A DNA stretch of 64,000 nucleotides. Origin: Daejeonella sp. (lineage in GTDB: Bacteria; Bacteroidota; Bacteroidia; Sphingobacteriales; Sphingobacteriaceae). The stretch lies in assembly GCF_017495225.1 (NCBI RefSeq), contig NZ_JAFEIG010000011.1:51912-115911 (forward strand), given 5' to 3'. This document shows, piece after piece, positions 43,300 through 52,742 of the stretch (positions are counted from its first letter, which is position 1; each line of letters starts with the position of its first letter). The position numbers and the translations under genes were made by a program. Below the pieces are notes generated by a model that did no database searches, was not told the DNA's origin, and was given only the letters and a program-made list of their open reading frames with translations.

Positions 43300-43914
43300 A
43301 TGAAATTTTCAGAATTATTGAACAAAAAGAAGAAGAAAAATATGGAAGAGAATCAGACGACTGAAAATACAGATCAAAAAGATATTTTGGATGAAAATGA
43401 GGCAATAAGCAATGAAGTCCCTGAGACCGAACAGCAAGAAAATGCTAGTCCCGAAGCTGAACTTTCTGAAGAAGAAAAGCTAAAAGCTGAGGCATCTGAA
43501 TGGAACAATAAATATTTAAGATTATATGCTGAGTTTGATAATTTCAAGCGTCGTACAAGTAAAGAGCGCCTGGAATTAATGCAAATGGCAGGTAAAGATG
43601 TTATTGTTGATATGTTGACAGTCTTAGATGATTTTGAAAGAGCTCAAAAATCGATGGAGACAGCCACAGATATTGAGGCGGTAAAAGAGGGTGTAAACCT
43701 GATCCACCTTAAGCTAAAAAACCTTTTAGCAAGCAAAGGCTTAAAGGAAATGAATGCAAAAGGCAGCGAGTTTGATGCGGATATTCATGAGGGTATCACC
43801 AATATTCCTGCTCCTTCAGATGATTTAAAAGGAAAAGTTATTGACGAATTAGAAAAAGGTTATTACCTGAATGACAAGGTGATACGTTTCGCAAAAGTTA
43901 TTATAGGAGCATAA
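43300..43914 (+). CDS. grpE: Nucleotide exchange factor GrpE
   Basis: Co-chaperone that releases ADP from DnaK. 204 residues from ATG 43300. An acidic, lysine-then-glutamate-rich N-terminus (1-70) is followed by the long helix NNKYLRLYAEFDNFKRRTSKERLELM and the beta-domain with VDMLTVLDDFERA and YYLNDKVIRFAKVIIG. A second ATG at 43342 has purine-rich AAGAAGAAGAAA before it and may be the real start (190 residues); a TTG at 43273 lies inside the promoter-like element. dnaJ follows 58 bp later; dnaK is not in the window. Confidence 0.93.
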   Translation: MKFSELLNKKKKKNMEENQTTENTDQKDILDENEAISNEVPETEQQENASPEAELSEEEKLKAEASEWNNKYLRLYAEFDNFKRRTSKERLELMQMAGKDVIVDMLTVLDDFERAQKSMETATDIEAVKEGVNLIHLKLKNLLASKGLKEMNAKGSEFDADIHEGITNIPAPSDDLKGKVIDELEKGYYLNDKVIRFAKVIIGA

Positions 43915-43972
43915 ATTTTATGCCAGCCTTCATGCCCGGCTTATAAAAAAGGCATCGTCTTTATTGAAAAAA

Positions 43973-45139
43973 ATGGCAAAAAGAGATTATTACGACATAC
44001 TTGGAGTAACACGCAGCTCCACTGCAGATGAGATTAAAAAAGCTTATCGAAAAATGGCAATTAAATATCACCCAGATAAAAACCCGGGCGATAAACAGTC
44101 GGAAGAGAATTTCAAGGAAGCAGCTGAAGCCTATGAGGTTTTAAGCAATGCTGAAAAGAAAAGAAGATACGACCAATTTGGTCATGCCGGCGGCGCTTCA
44201 AGTCCCAATGGTGGCGGTGGCTTCGGCGGTGGCCACATGAATATGGAAGATATTTTCAGCCAGTTTGGAGATATCTTTGGCGGTGGCGGAAGTCCCTTTG
44301 ATAGTTTTTTCGGCGGTCAGCAACAGAGTCGCGGTGGACGAAGAGCAGCACGTGGCAGCAATCTCCGCATCAAGGTAAAGCTCAGCCTAGAAGAAATTGC
44401 AAATGGCGTAGAGAAAAAAGTAAGAGTAAACAAGCAAGTTATTTGTGATACCTGCGACGGTAGCGGAGCAAAAGATAAATCATCATTTAATACTTGCCAG
44501 ACTTGTAATGGTAGCGGGGCTGTTAGAAGGGTAACCAATACCATTCTTGGCCAGATGCAAACTACTAGCACCTGCCCTACTTGTAATGGCGAAGGAACTC
44601 AAATTACTTCCAAATGTACTTCTTGCCATGGCGATGGATTAACACGTGGTGAGGAAACCATCAGCATCAATATTCCTGCCGGCGTAAGTGAAGGCATGCA
44701 ATTATCCATGGGTGGAAAAGGTAATGCTGCTCCTCGTGGTGGTACTCCTGGCGATTTGATTATTCTTATCGAAGAAACTCCTCATGAATCTCTAAAACGT
44801 GAAGGCAACAATGTAATTTATGATTTACACATTAGCTTCATTGATGCAGCTATCGGTGCAAGCATTGAAGTGCCTACCATTGATGGAAAAGCAAAAATTA
44901 AAATTGATGCTGGAACACAAGGTGGTAAAATATTACGTTTAAAAGGCAAGGGTGTGCCCGAAGTTAATTCTTACCATCGTGGCGATCAGTTGATTTATGT
45001 AAACATCTGGACACCAAAAGCACTTTCAAAAGACGAACTAGAAATCTTAGAACGATTGAAAGACTCTCCAAACTTTAAACCTCAACCAGGGAAAAATGAA
45101 AAGAGCTTTTTCGATAAAATGAGAGAATATTTCGATTAA
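43973..45139 (+). CDS. dnaJ: Chaperone DnaJ
   Basis: 388 residues from ATG 43973 (MAKRDYYDILGV); a TTG three codons up is less likely. J-domain with HPD (IKYHPDKNPG, about 28-37), Gly/Phe-rich linker (70-125), then four zinc repeats CDTCDGSG, CQTCNGSG, CPTCNGEG and CTSCHGDG, and two C-terminal substrate-binding beta domains. Stimulates the DnaK ATPase and binds unfolded proteins. Ends at a terminator (45163-45190). Confidence 0.97.
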   Translation: MAKRDYYDILGVTRSSTADEIKKAYRKMAIKYHPDKNPGDKQSEENFKEAAEAYEVLSNAEKKRRYDQFGHAGGASSPNGGGGFGGGHMNMEDIFSQFGDIFGGGGSPFDSFFGGQQQSRGGRRAARGSNLRIKVKLSLEEIANGVEKKVRVNKQVICDTCDGSGAKDKSSFNTCQTCNGSGAVRRVTNTILGQMQTTSTCPTCNGEGTQITSKCTSCHGDGLTRGEETISINIPAGVSEGMQLSMGGKGNAAPRGGTPGDLIILIEETPHESLKREGNNVIYDLHISFIDAAIGASIEVPTIDGKAKIKIDAGTQGGKILRLKGKGVPEVNSYHRGDQLIYVNIWTPKALSKDELEILERLKDSPNFKPQPGKNEKSFFDKMREYFD

Positions 45140-45162
45140 AGAAAATAATTTAATATTTTATT

Positions 45163-45190
45163 AAAGCCATCCCGCAAGGATGGTTTTTTT
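45163..45190 (+). terminator. Rho-independent terminator after dnaJ
   Basis: AAAGCCATCC-CGCAA-GGATGGTTTTTTT, an 8-bp core stem (one G-T) extended by A-T pairs and followed by a T-run. Confidence 0.85.
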
Positions 45191-45292
45191 ATGCGTTCTA
45201 TCAGCATACATAGAACATGAAAAATTATCCAATTCATTCAAAAATTTTACATCCAGAAGAATAAAATAAAGCCTTTTAACCCTCATTATTGA

Positions 45293-45300
45293 TAGATTTG
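45293..45300 (+). promoter_or_regulatory. -7 box (TAGATTTG) of the TonB-dependent receptor gene
   Basis: Exact TAnnTTTG match; predicted transcript start near 45306, about 30 nt before ATG 45337. Confidence 0.5.
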
Positions 45301-45336
45301 TATAGCATAGAAATTCAAAGGCATAAAATCTCAAAA

Positions 45337-47421
45337 ATGATTCCAAGCATACTTAATATCAACAAAGGACTAAAATTAAGCGCATTATTTAGTCTCATTT
45401 TCAGTTTCAGTTTTGCACAAAGCAAAGTAGATTCGGTGCAAAAGGTAGATGAAATTATTATTCGTGCCTATCTTTCGGAACAAGCCATTTTACAGGTTCC
45501 TTCATCAGTAAGTCTCATATCAGCCAAACAATTGAGGAACCAGCCAGGAATTTCTATGCTCCCGGCGCTAAATTCAGTCCCAGGTATAAGAATGGAAGAA
45601 CGCTCTCCGGGTAGCTATCGCCTATCGATTCGTGGAAGCTCTTTGAGATCACCATTTGGAGTGAGAAATGTTAAAATATACTTGGATGAATTCCCACTAA
45701 CTGATGCTGGAGGTAATACCTACCTAAACTTAATCGATGTTAACAGCTTGAACAATATAGAAGTGCTAAAAGGTCCGGATGGTAGTCTTTTTGGAGCTAA
45801 TTCAGGTGGTGTAGTATTAATGAATCCTGTAGATAAACGTGCAGATAGCTCTTGGGTAAATGCTGGAATTACAGGTGGCTCTTACGGTTTGTTTCAGCAG
45901 CAAGCGTCATTTCAGAAGAAATTCAAAAATCAATATCTAAACTTTAGTCAATCCTATCAAAGATCCGATGGCTACCGCGAGCATAGTGCCATGAATAGAA
46001 GCTTTGCTCAAATGATGTATCGGGTAAATTATGCCAAAGCAAATCAATTTCGTGTTTTAGCATTTTATTCTGATTTGGAGTATAAAACACCTGGCGGACT
46101 AACCTTGGCGCAATACAATGCTAATCCGAGAGCGGCGCGACCATCAACAGCAACAATTGCTGGTCCGGTAGCTCAGCAAGCAAGAATTGAAAATAGAACT
46201 CTTTATGCTGGGGTTGTAAATGAAGCACAAATTTCGAGCAATTTCAAACATGTTGCAGCTGTTTATGGTTCGAGCACCGATTATTTAAATCCATTTATCA
46301 CAAATTATGAAATCCGTAAAGAAAATACGGGTGGAATTAGGACTTATTTTGAGTTACAAGGGAATAAAAAACAAGGATTTAATTGGAAGTGGAATGCGGG
46401 ACTTGAATTACAAAGCACAGGAGCCGACATCGCAAATTATACAAATAACAAGGGGATAAAAGGTCTTCTGCAGGCCCAAGACAATATTATTTCGAATCAA
46501 TTCTTCTATTTCACACGATTTGCAGCAAATATCAATGAAAAATTAAGTGCAGAAGTAGCAACTAGTTTAAACTACAATAATTATAAATTCTCAAAAGATT
46601 TTCAGCGCGGACAAGTCACCGAGCGAAAATTCAACCCTGAATTAATGCCAAGAATGGCACTTTCCTATAAAATAAGTGATAATTTAGCTTTGAGATCTTC
46701 CATAAGTAGAGGTTATTCGCCTCCAACAATTGCAGAAATTAGAGCATCTGATAATAAAATTAACACGAATCTGGAATCAGAAACTGGATGGAATTATGAA
46801 GCTGGCTTCCGACTCAGAAATAGAACGGATAGACTATGGCTTGACGCTTCCATTTTTCAGTATAAACTAGAAAATGCCATTGTTCGTAGAGTAAATGCTG
46901 ATGATACCGAATTTTATTTAAATGCAGGTGGAACCGAACAAAATGGTATTGAAACGCAAGCAAGCTATTGGTTAATTGAGCCAGGTTCGAAAGGCATTAT
47001 TTCGGGCTTGCAAGTTCAGAATAGCTATACTTTAAGTCGCTATTATTTTAAAAATTATATAAATGGAACAAGCAATTATTCAGGTAACCGATTAACAGGA
47101 ACGCCTAGAACCGTATTAATCAATGGACTAGATATTCAACTCCAAAAGAATTTTTACTTATTCGCACAACACAATTATACCTCCAGAATTGCATTGAACG
47201 ATGCCAATAGCGTTTTTGCAAAGTCTTTTAACCTAATCCACTTTAAAGCAGGCTGGAGAGCTGCAAAAATTGGAAAAACAGGATTAGATATTTTTGCCGG
47301 AGTTGATAACCTTTTAAATGAAACCTATAGCCTTGGAAATGACATCAATGCCTTTGGAGGAAGATTTTTCAATGCAGCGGCGCCGAGGAATTTCTTTGGA
47401 GGAATGAAAGTAAGATTATGA
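45337..47421 (+). CDS. TonB-dependent outer-membrane receptor
   Basis: 694 residues from ATG 45337 with signal peptide (about 1-28, ending FSFSFAQ). The plug domain (about 40-150) contains IRMEERSPGSYRLSIRGSSLRSPFGVRNVKIYLDE and the conserved IEVLKGPDGSLFGANSGGVV. A 22-strand-type barrel runs to the C-terminus, which ends in an aromatic and charged beta strand (NFFGGMKVRL). No N-terminal carboxypeptidase-like domain and no SusD partner, so it is not a polysaccharide-utilisation SusC. More like siderophore, metal or vitamin receptors; the ligand is unknown. Confidence 0.92.
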   Translation: MIPSILNINKGLKLSALFSLIFSFSFAQSKVDSVQKVDEIIIRAYLSEQAILQVPSSVSLISAKQLRNQPGISMLPALNSVPGIRMEERSPGSYRLSIRGSSLRSPFGVRNVKIYLDEFPLTDAGGNTYLNLIDVNSLNNIEVLKGPDGSLFGANSGGVVLMNPVDKRADSSWVNAGITGGSYGLFQQQASFQKKFKNQYLNFSQSYQRSDGYREHSAMNRSFAQMMYRVNYAKANQFRVLAFYSDLEYKTPGGLTLAQYNANPRAARPSTATIAGPVAQQARIENRTLYAGVVNEAQISSNFKHVAAVYGSSTDYLNPFITNYEIRKENTGGIRTYFELQGNKKQGFNWKWNAGLELQSTGADIANYTNNKGIKGLLQAQDNIISNQFFYFTRFAANINEKLSAEVATSLNYNNYKFSKDFQRGQVTERKFNPELMPRMALSYKISDNLALRSSISRGYSPPTIAEIRASDNKINTNLESETGWNYEAGFRLRNRTDRLWLDASIFQYKLENAIVRRVNADDTEFYLNAGGTEQNGIETQASYWLIEPGSKGIISGLQVQNSYTLSRYYFKNYINGTSNYSGNRLTGTPRTVLINGLDIQLQKNFYLFAQHNYTSRIALNDANSVFAKSFNLIHFKAGWRAAKIGKTGLDIFAGVDNLLNETYSLGNDINAFGGRFFNAAAPRNFFGGMKVRL

Positions 47422-47433
47422 TAATTTATAATT

Positions 47434-47457
47434 CATCCGATAGCTGGCTATCGGATG
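47434..47457. terminator. Bidirectional hairpin between TonB receptor and metallophosphoesterase genes
   Basis: CATCCGATAGC and GCTATCGGATG form an 11-bp perfect inverted repeat with a 2-nt centre, lying between convergent genes. T-runs are poor on both sides. Confidence 0.65.
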
Positions 47458-47460
47458 GGT

Positions 47461-48300
47461 TTACACAAACCTATCTTCCTTCAATTTCTCTGTCGGATTC
47501 ATCATATAGCTAATCAATGTGCCATCATTTAATAACTCAACAACTCTAAATCCACGGTAAGGCGTGCCCCAATTACCTCCTACGTGAGAATCAAACATGA
47601 ATGGGATATTATCAATCATTTTCACGCCATCTTGATCATGTTCATGACCATGCAAACCCGCACGCACATTAGGGTATTTCTTCAATAAATCAAAGAAATC
47701 AGGAGTATCAATGGCATGTTTTGAGACTTTAGCCTGAGGAATATGAAGAATCAAAATCACGTTCTTTTTGCTTTTGTACTTCTCCAATTGAGTCTCTAAC
47801 CAAGCTAAATCTGGAGAAATATATTCGCCCTTTTCATTGGATGTATCGGCGAGAACAAATGCGGTATCTTTTACTTCAAAACTCAGGTTCAAAGGCATTC
47901 CCCACACCTCATTCCAAAATTCGCTTGTAACCATGTCATGATTACCTCTGGTGACATAATAAGGAACCTCTAATTGATCAATTTTCTTTTTAACAAGAGG
48001 CAAAAAGGACTTATCATCATGAATAATATCACCATTTATCACACAAAAATTAAGTTTATTGGTTTTATTAAACAAATTGATCTGACTAATTGCCTTTTCA
48101 GTCATTTCTTCAAAGGGAGTCTTGGCTTGACCATAATGAAAGTCGGATGCCACAACAAACCTTAATTTCACTTTCGACTTTAATGCAAAAACTTCAGCGG
48201 CCGAAAGATCTGTAAGCTTCCCACAAAGAAGCATGGCAGAAGCCATTGATAAGTGCTTGATAAATAGTCGCCTAGATGACTCTTTGATATTTTTGTCCAT
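47461..48300 (-). CDS. Calcineurin-like metallophosphoesterase with Tat-type signal
   Basis: 279 residues. The N-terminus has a twin-arginine-like SRRLFIKHLSMASAMLLCG (9-27), so export is likely. Two-metal site: Asp53/His55 (VASDFHYGQ), Asp91 (VINGDIIHDD), Asn120/His121 (TRGNHDM), a later His (LILHIPQAK), and the LHGHEHDQDG motif. Hydrolyses phosphate esters; the substrate is not predictable. Confidence 0.9.
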   Translation of the reverse strand: MDKNIKESSRRLFIKHLSMASAMLLCGKLTDLSAAEVFALKSKVKLRFVVASDFHYGQAKTPFEEMTEKAISQINLFNKTNKLNFCVINGDIIHDDKSFLPLVKKKIDQLEVPYYVTRGNHDMVTSEFWNEVWGMPLNLSFEVKDTAFVLADTSNEKGEYISPDLAWLETQLEKYKSKKNVILILHIPQAKVSKHAIDTPDFFDLLKKYPNVRAGLHGHEHDQDGVKMIDNIPFMFDSHVGGNWGTPYRGFRVVELLNDGTLISYMMNPTEKLKEDRFV

Positions 48301-48394
48301 AAATTAAAATTGCTTTTAAAAGCTTAATAATCAAAGCGAATTGAAAATAAATTTAAAATATATTTTTTGAACCTAAGACACAAATATTTACCCT

Positions 48395-49447
48395 ATGAAT
48401 AATAGCTCAACAACATTAACAAGAATAATTACAGTCGTTTTTTTTATTTTTTTAATGGTTAGCGGACTATACTTCGCTAGGCAATTTTTAATACCGATAG
48501 CCATAAGTGCCCTACTAAGTATGCTGCTTATTCCCCTTTCAAACTACCTAGAGCGAAAAGGTATACATCGAATGATGGCAAGTATATTTTGTGTTCTTTT
48601 TATGATTAGCATATTTGGGGGAATAATTTATATCATTTCCTGGCAAGCAGCAGGAATATCAAGCAATTTGCAGGAAATTAGTCTGCGAATTCAGGAAATA
48701 ATCATCGAAATCCAAACATTTCTAGCCGAAAGCATCGGAATATCCCAAGAAAGTCAAAAAATATGGATCGATAAACAAACAAGTAATGGAACAAATGACG
48801 CCTTTGTTTTGGCAGGATCCTTTTTAAGCTATTTAATGGGAATTATGATAAAAAGCATTTTGGTAATCGTTTACCTCTTTTTATTTCTCAGCTCACGATC
48901 GCACATAAAACAATTTATTCTTATGCTTGTCCCAAAAGAGGAGGTTAAAGAAACGGAGCGAATGCTATCTGATGCCGGTAAAGTATCCCAAAATTACCTC
49001 TCTGGATTAGGCATTATGGTTGTAATACTCTGGATTATGTATGGCATAGGCTTCAGCATTATTGGTGTGGAAAGTGCGATATTTTTTGCGGTGCTCTGCG
49101 GAATCCTTGAAATTGTACCTTTTATTGGTAATTTGACCGGCACAGGATTAACCATATTGATGGTCATCTCTCAAGGAGGAAGCAATAGTATGGTGCTTGG
49201 AGTATTCTTAACCTATATATTCATACAGTTTGTCCAAACCTATTTCTTAGAGCCCTTAGTTGTTGGTGCTGAAGTAAATATCAATCCACTTTTCACCATT
49301 TTAGTGCTGGTTTTCATGGAAATTATTTGGGGTATTCCGGGTATGATTATGGCTATCCCAATGCTTGGAATTGTAAAAATTATCTGCGACCATGTGAAGC
49401 CGCTAAAGCCCTATGCTTTTCTCATTGGGAAACATAAAAAATCATAA
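48395..49447 (+). CDS. AI-2E family transporter (PerM-like)
   Basis: 350 residues with about eight membrane helices: two near the N-terminus, one at about 60-85, a soluble loop 95-140, then several to the C-terminus. SGLGIMVVILWIMYGIGFSIIGVESAIFFAVLCGILEIVPFIGN is the family core. Members export autoinducer-2-like molecules or Na+; the function of this one is unknown. Monocistronic. Confidence 0.88.
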   Translation: MNNSSTTLTRIITVVFFIFLMVSGLYFARQFLIPIAISALLSMLLIPLSNYLERKGIHRMMASIFCVLFMISIFGGIIYIISWQAAGISSNLQEISLRIQEIIIEIQTFLAESIGISQESQKIWIDKQTSNGTNDAFVLAGSFLSYLMGIMIKSILVIVYLFLFLSSRSHIKQFILMLVPKEEVKETERMLSDAGKVSQNYLSGLGIMVVILWIMYGIGFSIIGVESAIFFAVLCGILEIVPFIGNLTGTGLTILMVISQGGSNSMVLGVFLTYIFIQFVQTYFLEPLVVGAEVNINPLFTILVLVFMEIIWGIPGMIMAIPMLGIVKIICDHVKPLKPYAFLIGKHKKS

Positions 49448-49563
49448 ATTTTTCTTGAAAAACAGGTACAATTCTGCTAAAAGGGGGAATTAAATGCATA
49501 TAATTGATGTTTTTTAGTAACAATAATCAATAATAAGAGTCTAAAGGCCAAAAACGAATAAAA

Positions 49564-50460
49564 ATGCTAAGTATCAGAAATATCGTCAAGCAATATGCCA
49601 AACACCGTGCTTTAGACAATGTATCTATTGAAATTGAAGATGGATCTATCTTCGGGCTCTTGGGTCCGAATGGTGCAGGTAAAACCTCATTAATCCGCAT
49701 CATCAATCAAATAACTGCTCCCGATCAAGGTGAGATATTTTTGAAGGGCGAAAAATTAAATCCCAAGCATATCTCCATGATTGGCTATCTCCCTGAGGAG
49801 CGCGGTTTATACAAAAAAATGGAGATTGGCGAACAAATGTTGTATTTGGCACAGCTCAAGGGACTCTCAAAATCGGATGCCACTTTAAAAATTAAGCATT
49901 GGTTTGAGAAAATGGAAATTGAAAGCTGGTGGCATAAAAAGGTAGAAGATTTGAGCAAGGGCATGCAGCAGAAAGTCCAGTTTATTGCTACCGTTGTACA
50001 TGATCCTAAACTCATTATTTTGGATGAGCCCTTTTCAGGATTTGACCCAGTAAACGCACAACTCATTACAGATGAGATACTTGACTTAAATAAAAAAGGA
50101 GCGACAATTATTTTTTCTACCCATCGTATGGAATCAGTAGAACAATTATGTGATAGCATAGCCCTCATTCACCAATCGAAAAAAATATTGGATGGAAAAG
50201 TTAAGGATATCAAAAATCAATACAGAAATAATACCTATCGGATAAGTTTTAGTGGGAAATTAGAGCGCCAAGAAAATGATTTTTTCACTATTAATAGCGA
50301 GAAATTAGATGATGGCATTACCCATTTAACCATTCAGATTAAGTCGGGACATTCAGTAAATGATTTACTTCATTATTTAATGCCTCAAGTACAAATTTCT
50401 GAGCTCATGGAAATTATTCCGAGCATGAACGACATATTTATTCAGAACGTAAAAAATTAA
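49564..50460 (+). CDS. ABC transporter ATPase (NatA-like)
   Basis: 298 residues. Walker A GPNGAGKT (about 33-40), signature LSKGMQQKV, Walker B LIILDEPFSGFDP, then the D- and H-loop region STHRMESVEQL. The approximately 85-residue C-terminal extension is typical of ABC-2 export ATPases. Pairs with the permease 6 bp downstream. Confidence 0.92.
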   Translation: MLSIRNIVKQYAKHRALDNVSIEIEDGSIFGLLGPNGAGKTSLIRIINQITAPDQGEIFLKGEKLNPKHISMIGYLPEERGLYKKMEIGEQMLYLAQLKGLSKSDATLKIKHWFEKMEIESWWHKKVEDLSKGMQQKVQFIATVVHDPKLIILDEPFSGFDPVNAQLITDEILDLNKKGATIIFSTHRMESVEQLCDSIALIHQSKKILDGKVKDIKNQYRNNTYRISFSGKLERQENDFFTINSEKLDDGITHLTIQIKSGHSVNDLLHYLMPQVQISELMEIIPSMNDIFIQNVKN

Positions 50461-50466
50461 TCCAAG

Positions 50467-51774
50467 ATGAACAAAACGCTACTAATCATACAAAGAGAAT
50501 ACCTAAGTAGAGTAAAGAAGAAAGCATTTTTAATCATGACTTTCCTTGTCCCATTATTAATAATTGCTATGTATGCATTGATATTTTTCCTATCAATGCG
50601 TGGCGGCGATAATACTCCAACGGTAGAAGTTATTGACGAAAGCGGAATTTTCAATAAAAGCTTCGAAAATAAGCGTTCCGTAAATTTTAAGTCCTCCACA
50701 CTTTCGCTTTCTGAGGCCAAAAAAAAGGTTATAAATGAGGAAGAGGCATTTATACTTTTTATCCCTAAGGATATAAAAAGCGGCGGAAGCATTGAGCTTT
50801 TTGCTCAGAAGAATGCTGGTTTATCTGTTATCAGCAGCATTGAAAATCAGCTGAATGAACAAATGCGCGTGAAGCTTTTGCAGGATGCAGGAATTGATTC
50901 GGAGACGCTCGACAAAATCAAGCCAAACTTAAGCGTGGTTTCTAAAGAATTAACAGTGGAGGGCGAAAAAGATAGTAGCTCAGGAGCTGCCATGGCTGTA
51001 GGTTTCGCTGCAGCGATATTAATTTACATGTCGCTTTTTATTTATGGCATCCAGGTGATGAGGGGCATTATTGAAGAAAAAACTAGCCGAATTGTAGAGG
51101 TTGTTATTTCATCTGTAAAGCCCTTTCAATTGATGATGGGTAAGATAATCGGTATTGGCTTGGTAGGATTAACCCAATTTTTATTATGGATTGTTCTTTC
51201 TGTGGGATTGATGAGCATAGCTAGTACTATTTTATTTAAAGATCAGGTAGAACAAGAAAAATCTGAAATCCCAATGGCTGACCAATCGGCAGCTGCAGCC
51301 ACACCGAAAGGTCCCGGTACCGACATTCTAAAAGCCCTACAAACCGTAGAGTGGAATTATATTTTGCCTGCATTTATTGTATTTTTCCTTGGCGGATACA
51401 TGCTTTACTCGGCATTATTTGCAGCCGTTGGTTCTGCGGTAGAAACAGATACAGAAACACAACAATTTATGTTGCCCATTACATTGCCCCTATTATTTAC
51501 CTATATCATGTCATTTAGCTTTATTGTGAATAATCCTGATAGCAGTCTTTCATTCTGGCTAAGCATTATTCCCTTTACCTCCCCTATTGCCATGATGGTA
51601 CGACTTCCATTTGGCGTTCCAAACTGGGAGCTAGCCTTATCGATTGTACTTCTAATTGGCGGATTTCTTTTCACCACTTGGGTGGCATCACGAATTTATA
51701 GAGTTGGGATATTGATGTACGGAAAGAAAGTTAGCTTTAAGGAATTAGGCAAATGGTTTATGTACAACGAATAG
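50467..51774 (+). CDS. ABC-2 type transporter permease (NatB-like)
   Basis: 435 residues. One membrane helix near the N-terminus (about 22-43), a large extracytoplasmic domain (45-170), then about five helices. IIEEKTSRIVEVVISSVKPFQLMMGKIIGIG is the family signature after helix two. Forms an exporter with the preceding ATPase; Na+ or drug export is the usual guess for NatAB, unproven here. Confidence 0.9.
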   Translation: MNKTLLIIQREYLSRVKKKAFLIMTFLVPLLIIAMYALIFFLSMRGGDNTPTVEVIDESGIFNKSFENKRSVNFKSSTLSLSEAKKKVINEEEAFILFIPKDIKSGGSIELFAQKNAGLSVISSIENQLNEQMRVKLLQDAGIDSETLDKIKPNLSVVSKELTVEGEKDSSSGAAMAVGFAAAILIYMSLFIYGIQVMRGIIEEKTSRIVEVVISSVKPFQLMMGKIIGIGLVGLTQFLLWIVLSVGLMSIASTILFKDQVEQEKSEIPMADQSAAAATPKGPGTDILKALQTVEWNYILPAFIVFFLGGYMLYSALFAAVGSAVETDTETQQFMLPITLPLLFTYIMSFSFIVNNPDSSLSFWLSIIPFTSPIAMMVRLPFGVPNWELALSIVLLIGGFLFTTWVASRIYRVGILMYGKKVSFKELGKWFMYNE

Positions 51775-51821
51775 TTATATTTAGCTGGATGAATTAATTA
51801 GCAACACATTTCACAATCAAA

Positions 51822-52742
51822 ATGAACAATAGAATAGCCATCATCGATTTAGGCACCAATACCTTTCATTTATTGATTGTAGAAATTAATGGGAAAACTC
51901 CGATATTAATTCACCAGGAGACCATTCCCGCGAGCTTAGGCGAAGGCGGAATGAAAGATGGCAATATTAAGTCCTCTGCATTTGAACGCGGCCTAGAGGC
52001 TCTAAAACAGTTTAACAGGCAAATTGAGCTCCATCAAGCAAATAAAGTAAAAGCTTTGGCAACATCGGCTTTAAGATCTGCTTCAAATGGTGCAAAATTT
52101 ATAGATCAAGTGCTTTCTGATACAGGAATCCAAATCGAACTTATTAATGGTGATCGCGAAGCCGAGTTAATCTATTCAGCTGTATCTGCAGCCATTAACA
52201 TGGGAAGTAATACTAGTTTGATCATGGATATTGGCGGCGGAAGTGTTGAATTTATCATTTGCAATCAAGAGCAAATATTCTGGAAAAAGAGCTATGATAT
52301 TGGTGCTGCAAGGTTGATGAATCGATTTCACCATTCAGACCCCATTTCAAAATCAGACATGGAGGACTTGCAAGCTTATTTAAATACTGTGTTGGAGGAC
52401 TTGAAAAATGAGATACAAAAATTCAATCCCATTCAATTAATAGGCTCGGCGGGTGCATTTGAGACTTATGCCTCATTAATTGATGCCAATTTTAAAGCGA
52501 GTTTTGAAAAACCAGGGTTCCAGATTGATTTAAAGGAATTTGAAAAGATAGCTCAATATATTATTGAAAGTAAAAAAGAAGAACGAGCTAAAAACCCTGC
52601 TATACCAGAAATTAGAGTAAATATGATTGTGGTAGCCTGTTTACTAACGCGTTATGTTTTAAGTTTACACACCTTTCAAGAATTGAAACTTTCTACCTAT
52701 TCAATGAAAGAGGGAATTTTATTCGAAATGATTAAAAATTAA
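51822..52742 (+). CDS. Ppx/GppA phosphatase family protein
   Basis: 306 residues, sugar kinase/actin-like fold. IAIDLGTNTFHLLIVE-type start (phosphate-1), NGDREAELIYSAV, and MDIGGGSVEFIICN (phosphate-2). Exopolyphosphatase or pppGpp phosphohydrolase; it lacks the C-terminal HD-like domain of long Ppx proteins. Its last four bases overlap the convergent maf gene. Confidence 0.9.
   Translation: MNNRIAIIDLGTNTFHLLIVEINGKTPILIHQETIPASLGEGGMKDGNIKSSAFERGLEALKQFNRQIELHQANKVKALATSALRSASNGAKFIDQVLSDTGIQIELINGDREAELIYSAVSAAINMGSNTSLIMDIGGGSVEFIICNQEQIFWKKSYDIGAARLMNRFHHSDPISKSDMEDLQAYLNTVLEDLKNEIQKFNPIQLIGSAGAFETYASLIDANFKASFEKPGFQIDLKEFEKIAQYIIESKKEERAKNPAIPEIRVNMIVVACLLTRYVLSLHTFQELKLSTYSMKEGILFEMIKN

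Noticed and set aside
45161..45346. Minus-strand open frame of 61 codons before the TonB receptor
   Set aside because: Overlaps the dnaJ terminator, the receptor's promoter box and its start codon.
45337..47421. SusC-type polysaccharide receptor
   Set aside because: No N-terminal carboxypeptidase-like domain, too short for SusC and no SusD gene beside it.
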